Assembly: GCA_035651755.1 (NCBI GenBank)
Contig: DASRFA010000047.1
Location: 24,797-88,796 of the forward strand
Length of the DNA: 64,000 nucleotides
Direction: 5' to 3'
From: DASRFA01 sp035651755
Lineage (GTDB): Bacteria > Desulfobacterota > Binatia > UBA12015
Below the pieces are notes generated by a model. The model was not told the origin of the DNA. It did not search any database and worked only from the letters and a program-made list of their open reading frames with translations. Made by a program: the position numbers and the translations under genes. Shown piece by piece: positions 6,723-13,866 of the stretch (positions are counted from its first letter, which is position 1; every line of letters begins with the position of its first letter).

Positions 6723-9389
6723 CTAGACGGTCGCCCTGCCGCGTGCCTCGGCTGCCGCCTGGGCCTCGGCCGCGAGCCGCTCGCCCTCCTTCACGATGAA
6801 GCCCGGCTTGAAGATCACGAAGAGCACCGGCATCAGCGTCATCGAAGCGATGAAGCTCACCGCCATCCAGAGCGCCAGGAGGAGGCCCATCTCGGCGTCG
6901 AAGCGGATGTTCGAGAACCACCAGATCAGCGTTCCGAACACCATCGTGACGGCCGTGAACGTGACGGCCTTGCCGGACGTGCTGAGCGCCTCGCGCGTCG
7001 CCGCCTCGACGGTGCCCTTGTGCGGCATCTCCTCGATGATCCGGCTCACGATGTAGAGGCCGTAGTCGATGCCGAATCCCAGCCCGACGGTCACGACCGG
7101 CAGCGTCGAGATGTTGATGCCGATTCCCTGGATGCCCATGTAGGCATTGATCGCCAGGTTCGAGAGGAAGAGCGGCGTCAGCATGTAGATCCCGGCCATC
7201 CACGACCGGTACGTGAAGAGGATGATCACGTACATCGTCGTGAAGCCGAGCACGTTCATGAGAAGGTCGTTCCGCAGCAGCACATCGTTCGCGGCGGCGA
7301 GCACGCCGATCAGGCCGCCGGCGAGCCGGAACTCCGCCTTCTCCATCGGGTGCGCGGCGATGAACTCCTTCGCACGCTCGATGATGCGCCGGATGTTGTC
7401 GCCCTTGTGGTTCTTCGCGAAGAACGTGACGTGCGCGGTCGTGTAGTCCGACGTGACGTACTTCGCCGTCTCGCTCGGCGGTGATCCCGAGAAGAAGACG
7501 AAGAAGAGACCGCCGACGTCGACCCACGAGTTCGGGATCACGCCCCATTTCGGCTCGAGCTCGTGGAACACCATGTTCACCGCCCGCAGGATGTCGGCGA
7601 GCGAGAAGCTGTAGCCCACGTCCTTGTCGCGCTCGAGGAAGCGCTGGAACTTCTCCATCGTGCGGAGGACCGTCGGATCCTTCATCGCATCCTTGTCGTG
7701 GCCCTCGGCGACGATGATGAGCGGCTCGACGCCGCCGAACTTCTCCTGGATCGACGTGTGCGAGAGGTTGTACGGCGACTCCGGCCAGAGGAGCGGCGAC
7801 GCGGCGGTCGGGTCTCCGATCGTGATGTCCTTCAGGAAGAAGACGGAGACCCCGGCCAGAAGGACCCACGCCGACACCGTGACGATCCGGCCGGTGTGCG
7901 ACAGCAGCCGGTCCGTGAACCCGATGATCATGTTCCGGAACCAGCCCTTTTCGCGGTGGATGACGACGTCCTTGTCGGGCGCGTTCAGGTAGAAATAGAC
8001 GATCGGATTCAGCAGCAGCTCGCTGACCGTGATCGCGAGGATCCAGAACGACGCCGAGATCGCGAGCTTCTGCAGCATCAGGATCGGCACGAGCAGGATC
8101 GCGAGGATGCCGACCGCGTCGGTCATGATGCCCGAGAGCGTCGGCACGAAGAGCTCGGCGAACGCGCCGACGATCGCCTGGTCCTTGTTCCAGCCCGACT
8201 TCTCGTACTCCTCGTAGTAGCGGTCGTGCATCTGCACGGAGTGCGACACGGCGCGAGCGGTGATGAAGAACGGGATCACGAGCGCGAGCGGGTCGAACGG
8301 AAGGCCGATGAGGTGGATGAAGCCGAGGCCCCAGATCGCCGAGATGACGCCGGTGATCGTCGGCCGGAGGGCACCGCGCCAGTCGTGGAAGTAGACGTAC
8401 AGCAGGATCCACGTGAGCACCGTGGTGATCAGGAAGATCCACTTCGCCTCGCCGGCATACTCGTAGACCCAGCCGTAGAGGGTCGGCTCGCCTGCGACCG
8501 ACACCTTGAGAGCGGGCTCCGGCAGGGTCACGTCGACGTCGACCTGCTGCTCGCCGCGCTTGAGCGTGAGCTTGACCGATTCCCCGGGGTGATGCTCGCC
8601 GATCGCATGCGCGACGTCGAAGCGGTTCGCGACCGGATGGCCGTCGACCGCGACGACCGTGTCGCCGAGCTGCACCTTCCCGACCGCGGGCGATCCCGCC
8701 ATGACGAGGTCGACGACGGGCGGCGGGAACACTCCCGCCTCGTCCTTGCTGACGAAGCCGACCCCGATCCAGCCGTCGGTGAACGGCTTCGCGGCGCGCT
8801 CGCGCACCTCGTCGAAGATCCGCTTGTAGTCGAGGCGACCCTCGATGAAGTTCGCGCGGAGCAGCGCGGCCTTGTCGTCGAGCGAGACCAGGATGCCGTA
8901 GATGCTTTCGGTGTTGTGGACGGTGTCGCGGATCTCCTGCGCCTTCTCCTCGGTCTTGGGCGGACCGACCATGACGGGCTCGGCGTTCATCAGGCCGCCG
9001 GCGGCGACCTTGAGCGAGCGCGTCGTGCGATGGCCGATCGAGTCGATCTGCGCGTGATTGACGCCGTAGACTTTGTCGACCTCCTCCGTCATCCGGTAGA
9101 TGCGCGTCAGCGTGTCGACGTTGAAGATCCCGTTCTCGTTCTCGACCATCACGACGACGTTGTTCGCGCCGCCGAAGGTCCCGGCGTACTGGTTGTGGAC
9201 CTTCATGAACGGGTGGGTCTGCGGCAGCAGGTCGCCGAACGACGTGACGAAGCCCGCCTGGTAGAGCTTGAAGGTGTGGTACGCGAAGAAGGACGTCACG
9301 AGGAAGACGCCGATCATGACCGGGAAGCGGGCCTCGATGAGCTTCCGGCCCAGCCAGTAGAGAGGGGTCTCGTTCTTCACGGGAGTCAC
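6723..9389 (-). CDS. MMPL-family RND transporter with an inserted PDZ-like domain
   Basis: An 888-residue inner-membrane exporter of the RND superfamily, MMPL/HpnN-like branch. It has one helix (about 20-40), a large periplasmic loop, five helices, a second large loop and a second five-helix block ending near 870. The second-half core motif GFGIDYGLYIVSR is clear. The usual role is proton-driven export of lipids or hydrophobic molecules. In the first periplasmic loop, residues about 203-292 resemble a PDZ domain (GSPAVGKVQLGDTVVAVDG, then a beta strand LTLKRG), an unusual insertion. The GTG at 9389 has AAGGAGG 7 bases upstream; a 40-residue N-terminal extension is possible in frame but lacks this site. 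Neighbours are the YCF48-like and DUF1329 proteins. Confidence 0.9.
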   Translation of the reverse strand: MTPVKNETPLYWLGRKLIEARFPVMIGVFLVTSFFAYHTFKLYQAGFVTSFGDLLPQTHPFMKVHNQYAGTFGGANNVVVMVENENGIFNVDTLTRIYRMTEEVDKVYGVNHAQIDSIGHRTTRSLKVAAGGLMNAEPVMVGPPKTEEKAQEIRDTVHNTESIYGILVSLDDKAALLRANFIEGRLDYKRIFDEVRERAAKPFTDGWIGVGFVSKDEAGVFPPPVVDLVMAGSPAVGKVQLGDTVVAVDGHPVANRFDVAHAIGEHHPGESVKLTLKRGEQQVDVDVTLPEPALKVSVAGEPTLYGWVYEYAGEAKWIFLITTVLTWILLYVYFHDWRGALRPTITGVISAIWGLGFIHLIGLPFDPLALVIPFFITARAVSHSVQMHDRYYEEYEKSGWNKDQAIVGAFAELFVPTLSGIMTDAVGILAILLVPILMLQKLAISASFWILAITVSELLLNPIVYFYLNAPDKDVVIHREKGWFRNMIIGFTDRLLSHTGRIVTVSAWVLLAGVSVFFLKDITIGDPTAASPLLWPESPYNLSHTSIQEKFGGVEPLIIVAEGHDKDAMKDPTVLRTMEKFQRFLERDKDVGYSFSLADILRAVNMVFHELEPKWGVIPNSWVDVGGLFFVFFSGSPPSETAKYVTSDYTTAHVTFFAKNHKGDNIRRIIERAKEFIAAHPMEKAEFRLAGGLIGVLAAANDVLLRNDLLMNVLGFTTMYVIILFTYRSWMAGIYMLTPLFLSNLAINAYMGIQGIGINISTLPVVTVGLGFGIDYGLYIVSRIIEEMPHKGTVEAATREALSTSGKAVTFTAVTMVFGTLIWWFSNIRFDAEMGLLLALWMAVSFIASMTLMPVLFVIFKPGFIVKEGERLAAEAQAAAEARGRATV

Positions 9390-9444
9390 GGGCGTTCCTC
9401 CTTGGAGTCCGCGATTCGATCGTCCGCCGTCGCCGGGATCACGC

Positions 9445-10500
9445 TCACGCGGCGATCGGAACCCACGTCTTTCCTCCATCGCGCGTCCGGAGGATGAGGC
9501 CGAAGCCACCCACGAGCCAGCCGTTCTTGGGATCGGCGAAGCTCACGTCGCGCAGCCACGAGAACACCCGCATGCCGAGGTCGGCCGGCTGCCAGGTCTC
9601 GCCGAGGCCGTTCTTGCGCAGCACCTGGCCGGCGGATCCGACCGCCCAGCCCGACCCGTCGGGGAAGAGCTGGACCTCGAAGAGCGGCACCGAGAGCGCG
9701 GCGCCGACGTCGTCGAACGTCCAGGTCGCGCCGCCGTCGGCGGTGATCGCGATCCGGCCGTCGAGGCCGGCCGCGGCGCCGTTGTTCGCGTCGACGAAGT
9801 GGACGCCGAAGAAGGTCGGAAGGCTGAGCGCATCGACGATCTCGCCGCCGATGAGCGTCTGCTGCTGCTCCTTCCACGTCGCGCCCCCGTCCGTCGTCTT
9901 CAGGATCTTCCCGAACTCGCCGACGATCCAGCCCGTCTTCCCGTCGATGAACGTGACGTCGTAGAACGACGGGGCCTGCGCGACCGTCTCCTCCTCCGCG
10001 GTCATGCCGCCGGCGCCTTCCTTGGGCGGCTTGTACTCGGTCGCCTTCCAGGTGGCGCCGCCGTCCTTGCTCTCGACGATCTCCGACCTGTCGCCGACCG
10101 CGATGACGTGCTCGGGCGTGAGAGCGTGGAAGCTGAACAGGTAGTTCTCGGTGCCGCTCTCCTGCTTGTTCCAGGTCGCGCCGCCGTCGGTCGTCTTGAT
10201 GATGGTGCCCCCCTGCCCGACGGCCCAGCCCGTCTTCTCGTCGAGGAGGTCCACCTTGTAGAGCGCGTTGTCCGTGCCGCTCGGGCGGTTCTCCCACGTC
10301 CGGCCGCCGTCGTGCGTGTCGAGGATCTTGCCGCCGTAGCCGACGATCACGACGTGCTCGGGCGTGACCGCCTGGACGTCGTAGAAGCGGTCGGTGATGT
10401 AGACGCGGCGATCGATGAGCGGCGTCTTCTCGACGTCGCGGTGGCAGGCCGCGAGCGCGAGGATGGGGAGCGCGAGGAGCCACTTGCTTGGCGCGGGCAT
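9445..10500 (-). CDS. YCF48-like beta-propeller lipoprotein
   Basis: A 351-residue lipoprotein with signal peptide and lipobox LALAAC (Cys about 18). The mature part is built of repeats of roughly 45 residues, each ending in an Asp-box-like DGGATW or DGGRTW and starting with a VG(Y/Q/D)GG-type strand, the pattern of photosystem II assembly factor YCF48/Ycf48-like propellers. In non-photosynthetic bacteria such proteins are often encoded beside MMPL transporters and DUF1329/DUF1302 proteins, and are thought to be periplasmic assembly or docking factors. The ATG at 10500 has GGAGGAAGG upstream; 32 extra in-frame residues before it look non-coding. Confidence 0.88.
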   Translation of the reverse strand: MPAPSKWLLALPILALAACHRDVEKTPLIDRRVYITDRFYDVQAVTPEHVVIVGYGGKILDTHDGGRTWENRPSGTDNALYKVDLLDEKTGWAVGQGGTIIKTTDGGATWNKQESGTENYLFSFHALTPEHVIAVGDRSEIVESKDGGATWKATEYKPPKEGAGGMTAEEETVAQAPSFYDVTFIDGKTGWIVGEFGKILKTTDGGATWKEQQQTLIGGEIVDALSLPTFFGVHFVDANNGAAAGLDGRIAITADGGATWTFDDVGAALSVPLFEVQLFPDGSGWAVGSAGQVLRKNGLGETWQPADLGMRVFSWLRDVSFADPKNGWLVGGFGLILRTRDGGKTWVPIAA

Positions 10501-10576
10501 CGGGACCTTCCTCCCGCGACGCCGCCCACCGAGCGGGAGGCGCGCGCTTTGTGCGTTCGAAGTCGGAGCCGGGGAT

Positions 10577-11071
10577 TCAGCGGTGCTCACGGACACGCTC
10601 CGGGAACCACTTCTCCACCGCGTCGCTCTCGACGAGCTGCTGCTGCTCGATCTTCCATTTGCCGTCTGGGCCGTGGACCAGGGTATAGAGCTCGTACTCG
10701 TTGGCCCCCGTCTGGTTGATGTACTTGTCCGTCGATTTCAGCAGGTTCGGAACGATGGCTTTATCCCCGTCCAGGCGCGCGGGAAAGACCTCGAAGGCGC
10801 TGATCCGGACGTCGGCGACGTTCATGATGGCCGTCTGCTCCGCGATCCATGCGAGCTTCCCCTGGTCGCGCACCATGAAGGGCGTGAGGCAGTCGTACGC
10901 CGTGCCGTAGTCCCCGTTCTTCATCGCTGTCAGGTAGACGCGCACGAGCTCCTCCGGGGACCGCGCGGCGCCGGCCGACCCGGAGCCTCCGCTACAGCCG
11001 ACGAGGACCGCGAGCCCTAGGGCACACGCGATCGTCGCCGCACGAGCCCGGCTTCGCCCCCGTCCATCCAT
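10577..11071 (-). CDS. small lipoprotein, NTF2/DUF4878-like
   Basis: A 164-residue protein with a basic N-terminus, hydrophobic core and lipobox LVGC. After a Gly/Ser linker the mature part opens with SPEELVRVYLTAMKNGDYGT and closes with strands around GPDGKWKIEQQQLVES, which resembles the cystatin/NTF2-like fold of DUF4878-type lipoproteins. It is the first gene of the minus-strand export operon, 76 bases before the YCF48 gene start. The ribosome site is weak. I chose the ATG at 11071 over a TTG seven codons earlier because it leaves a clean signal peptide. Function unknown. Confidence 0.75.
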   Translation of the reverse strand: MDGRGRSRARAATIACALGLAVLVGCSGGSGSAGAARSPEELVRVYLTAMKNGDYGTAYDCLTPFMVRDQGKLAWIAEQTAIMNVADVRISAFEVFPARLDGDKAIVPNLLKSTDKYINQTGANEYELYTLVHGPDGKWKIEQQQLVESDAVEKWFPERVREHR

Positions 11072-11100
11072 GAAGTCTCGCCAGAACGGCAACTTCCCCG

Positions 11101-11127
11101 ATTATCGTTTGAGGGTGCGGCTGCCAA
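11101..11127 (-). promoter_or_regulatory. candidate sigma-70 promoter for the export operon
   Basis: On the minus strand TTGGCA (11127-11122) and GATAAT (11106-11101) are separated by 15 bases, slightly shorter than ideal. The predicted start, near 11094, gives a leader of about 23 bases before the ATG at 11071. Confidence 0.35.
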
Positions 11128-11189
11128 GGGACAGCGCGCCGCTCGCGCCACAATTTTGACGACAGACGCGCTTTGATCGTCGCTCGGCG

Positions 11190-11208
11190 ATGGACGCAAT
11201 CCGTCCAT
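11190..11208. promoter_or_regulatory. perfect inverted repeat, candidate upstream activator site
   Basis: ATGGACG (11190-11196) and CGTCCAT (11202-11208) are a perfect 7 bp inverted repeat with a 5-base spacer. The centre is about 118 bases upstream of the predicted sigma-54 transcription start, the usual distance for an enhancer bound by an NtrC-type activator. It also lies between the two divergent genes and could act on both. Confidence 0.45.
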
Positions 11209-11290
11209 GCCGCTGGTGACGCCCGCGGAAGCCTCCGACGCCGCAGTGACATTCTGGAAGGCCCGGCGTGACGAGGCCGGCACAAAGCCG

Positions 11291-11305
11291 TGGCACCCGG
11301 CTTGC
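11291..11305 (+). promoter_or_regulatory. sigma-54 (-24/-12) promoter, exact consensus
   Basis: TGGCAC (11291-11296), five bases, then TTGC (11302-11305) gives GG-N10-GC, an exact match to the RpoN consensus. Transcription would start near 11317, twelve bases before the GTG at 11329 of the sigma-54 activator gene. This implies that the activator may control its own expression. Confidence 0.7.
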
Positions 11306-11328
11306 GTCGCCGGCGACCCGGGGGGTTC

Positions 11329-12759
11329 GTGGAGGAGCAAGCGACGAGCGGCGAGGTGCGGGCGAGCGAAGCGATCGCCGACGCGCCCCGCGTTCTGGTG
11401 GTCGGCAATGACGCGCCGCGCCTGGCGATCCTGGCGCGGTACCTCGCCGAGCACGGTCACCTGGTCGCGATCGCCGAGTCGGCGCTCGCCGCGCTTCAGG
11501 TGTTCGTGCGCCGCACGATCGACGTCATCGTGAGCGACGTCCAGCTCCCGGACATGAGCGGCCTCGACCTCCTGCGCGAGGTCCGGCGGCGCGACACCGA
11601 GGCCGATCTCGTGCTCCTCACGGCGCACTCGTCGGTCGAGGATGCGCTCGAAGCGGTGCGCGCCGGCGCCGCAGACTACCTCGAGAGCCCGGTCGACTGC
11701 CGTCGGCTCGAGCACGTCATCCGGATGGTGATCGAGCGCCGGCGGCTTCGCCAGCGCGTTCGCATCCTCGAGCTCGGGGGCCGCGACTCCACGCTCTTCG
11801 AGGGCATGGTCGCCCGCAGCCGGCGCATGATCGAGATCTTCGGCTTCATCGAGCGCATCGCCGCCTATCCGACGACCGCGCTCATCACCGGCGAGAGCGG
11901 CACGGGGAAGGAGCTCGTCGCGCGCGCGATCCATCGCCGGTCGCCGCTCCGCGAGCGCCCGTTCGTCGTCTGCAACTGCAGCGTGCTCGCGCCCGGGCTG
12001 ATCGAGAGCGAGCTCTTCGGCCACGTCCGGGGCGCGTTCACCGGCGCCGACCGCGACCAGAAGGGCCTCTTCGAAACGGCGAACAGCGGCACGATCTTCC
12101 TCGACGAGATCGGGGAGCTGCCGATCGGCGCGCAGGTGAAGCTCCTGCGCGTGCTCGAGAACCGCGAGATCCGCCGCGTCGGGTCGCCGATGTCGATCCC
12201 GGTCGAGATCCGCGTCGTGGCCGCGACCAACCGGAACCTCGCGAAGATGGTCCGGGGCGGCGAGTTCCGGGAGGACCTCTACTACCGCCTGAACGTGGGG
12301 GTGGTGGAGCTCCCGCCGCTGCGCGATCGCCTCGAGGACCTCGAGCTCCTGTGCGAGCACTTCCTGCGGCAATTCTCGCGCAAGTTCGCGCTCGAGAAGG
12401 CGACTCTCTCGCCGGCGGCGGTCGACGTGCTGCGCTCGTACCGCTGGCCGGGCAACGTGCGCGAGCTCGCGAACGTGCTCGAGCGCGCGTCGATCATGGC
12501 GCACGGCGGCGAGATCCAGGTCGAGCACCTGCCCGCCGACTTGGCGCGCCCGGGCGCGCCCGACATGCCGGCGTCGATCGCGCTGAACGGGCACGCCGTC
12601 GCCGCCGTGGACGACGACCTCTCGCTGCGCTCCGCGGAGAAGGAGCAGATCCGGCGCGCGCTCGACTCCGCGGGCGGAAAGCGCGTCATCGCGGCGCGAC
12701 TCCTCGGACTGTCGCGGCGCTCGCTCTACCGGAAGCTCGAGAAGCACGGGTTGACATGA
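11329..12759 (+). CDS. sigma-54-dependent transcriptional activator with atypical receiver domain
   Basis: A 476-residue NtrC-family activator. Residues 21-135 form a receiver domain, 155-390 the AAA+ domain (Walker A GESGTGKE 188-195; GAFTGA loop 235-240; Walker B FLDE 257-260), and 430-476 a Fis-type helix-turn-helix (RVIAARLLGLSRRSLYRK). The phospho-acceptor Asp70 and Thr98 are kept, but the acidic pair that binds Mg is Gly26-Asn27 and the conserved Lys is Ser120, so phosphorylation may be lost or altered. No histidine kinase lies nearby. The GTG start at 11329 has a G-run upstream and sits just after the sigma-54 promoter, which rules out the in-frame GTG at 11290. Its targets may include the divergent export operon. 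Confidence 0.93.
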   Translation: MEEQATSGEVRASEAIADAPRVLVVGNDAPRLAILARYLAEHGHLVAIAESALAALQVFVRRTIDVIVSDVQLPDMSGLDLLREVRRRDTEADLVLLTAHSSVEDALEAVRAGAADYLESPVDCRRLEHVIRMVIERRRLRQRVRILELGGRDSTLFEGMVARSRRMIEIFGFIERIAAYPTTALITGESGTGKELVARAIHRRSPLRERPFVVCNCSVLAPGLIESELFGHVRGAFTGADRDQKGLFETANSGTIFLDEIGELPIGAQVKLLRVLENREIRRVGSPMSIPVEIRVVAATNRNLAKMVRGGEFREDLYYRLNVGVVELPPLRDRLEDLELLCEHFLRQFSRKFALEKATLSPAAVDVLRSYRWPGNVRELANVLERASIMAHGGEIQVEHLPADLARPGAPDMPASIALNGHAVAAVDDDLSLRSAEKEQIRRALDSAGGKRVIAARLLGLSRRSLYRKLEKHGLT

Positions 12760-13178
12760 TGGCTAGAACGACGCGAACCCACCGAGTGAGCCGCGCCGTG
12801 CGCCCGGCGCGGCGCGCGACGGTCCGGACCGGAAGCCCGCCTTCCGGCCTTTCGCCGCTGCCCGCGCGCGCGTTCGGGCGGCCGATCGTCGCCCGCACGC
12901 AAGGCCTGCCGCGTCTCCGCGCCACGCGATCCGCGACGCCGCGCCTCCGCGTCGTGGTCTCGAACCGGACGCCGCTCGCGGCCGCACGCGCCGTCCGCCC
13001 CGCGCTTCGGCTCGTGCCGCCGCGCCTCGCCGTGACCTTCGACGACCCGCCGATCGCGCGCCGTCGCATACGGCGCCGCGCCGCGCGCCGCGCGGGACAC
13101 CTCGCCGTCCTGATCGCCCTCGTCGCCGCCGGAATGACCGCCTTCGCGATCTCCCTCGGCCAAATCTTCGCAGGGTGA
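12756..13178 (+). CDS. hypothetical Arg-rich protein with C-terminal membrane segment
   Basis: A 140-residue frame whose ATG overlaps the stop of the sigma-54 activator (ATGA), so translation would be coupled. The first 110 residues are rich in Arg, Ala and Pro without a recognisable fold. The last 25 (HLAVLIALVAAGMTAFAISL) are a clear hydrophobic helix, suggesting a tail-anchored membrane protein. I do not recognise it. High GC makes spurious frames common; the overlap and the hydrophobic end are the only positive evidence. Confidence 0.4.
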   Translation: MMARTTRTHRVSRAVRPARRATVRTGSPPSGLSPLPARAFGRPIVARTQGLPRLRATRSATPRLRVVVSNRTPLAAARAVRPALRLVPPRLAVTFDDPPIARRRIRRRAARRAGHLAVLIALVAAGMTAFAISLGQIFAG

Positions 13179-13289
13179 CCGAACACCGCGGAGAAGAGTT
13201 CGGCGCCACGGCGGCAAGCGAAGCTAGCGTCTGATGATTCTCGACTAGCGAACGTGCCGGCCACTCGGCGGCACCACGGGCACGGTCGC

Positions 13290-13377
13290 GCGCGAAGCGC
13301 GCGCGGCGCGAAGCAACCCGCAGGGAGTGGGGCCGCGTTCGGCTTTGCCGAATGGGGCGAGGGAAGCGATTCCCTCG
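13290..13377 (+). repeat. two-hairpin intergenic repeat, copy 2
   Basis: The flank (GCGAAGC, then GGGAGTGGGG) is followed by hairpin 1 (13336-13343 with 13347-13354, loop TTT, one G-T pair) and hairpin 2 (13358-13365 with 13370-13377, GCGA tetraloop). Compared with the copy at 1651-1723, both stems differ in sequence but stay paired. It lies between convergent genes. Confidence 0.75.
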
Positions 13378-13408
13378 TGCGATGACCCGAGGGGCGCGAG
13401 CCGCTTGT

Positions 13409-13693
13409 TCAAGCGTTGAGAGCGCGGACTCGCCGGAGCGCTTCGCGCGCGAGGACCTGCTCCTCCTCGCGGTTCGCTTCGAGCAGCGCGCGCAGCGTCT
13501 GCTCGATCGCCGTCAGCTCCAGATTCACGGCGACGAGCGATTCCACGAGGCCGATCCAGGCGGTGCTCTCGGGCTTCAGGGTGCCTTCGCCCTCGCAGAT
13601 CGCGACACAGCGGCGGGTCACCTCGAGGACTCCTTCAGACGCGCCTTCGAGATGTGTCGCGAGGTCGATGAAAGTGTGCCGATCGATGATCAC
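13409..13693 (-). CDS. hypothetical small helical protein
   Basis: A 94-residue protein predicted to be mostly helical, with a C-terminal coiled-coil-like half (ELTAIEQTLRALLEANREEE). The GTG at 13693 is preceded by GGAGGA at good spacing, which I preferred over in-frame starts up to 270 bases further upstream that lack a ribosome site. There is no recognisable family. It sits downstream of the DnaA-family gene on the same strand, with 173 bases between. Confidence 0.5.
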   Translation of the reverse strand: MIIDRHTFIDLATHLEGASEGVLEVTRRCVAICEGEGTLKPESTAWIGLVESLVAVNLELTAIEQTLRALLEANREEEQVLAREALRRVRALNA

Positions 13694-13866
13694 GTGTGGG
13701 GTCCTCCGGCTGAGGTGGCTTTGGCGGACGTTGGCAAGTTCGATGCCACAAGCCGTATCGATTTGAAGCGGATTCCAGGCTCGATGGTCGTGCATCCGGG
13801 CGATGCTGCGGCCCCGTCGTGCGCTTTCGCTCGATTCCGCCGCCAGGCGAATGCACTGGCGTCGGT

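Noticed and set aside
8486..8790. Possibility that the PDZ-like segment marks a separate gene or a frameshift
   Set aside because: The frame is continuous through the transporter with normal membrane segments on both sides.
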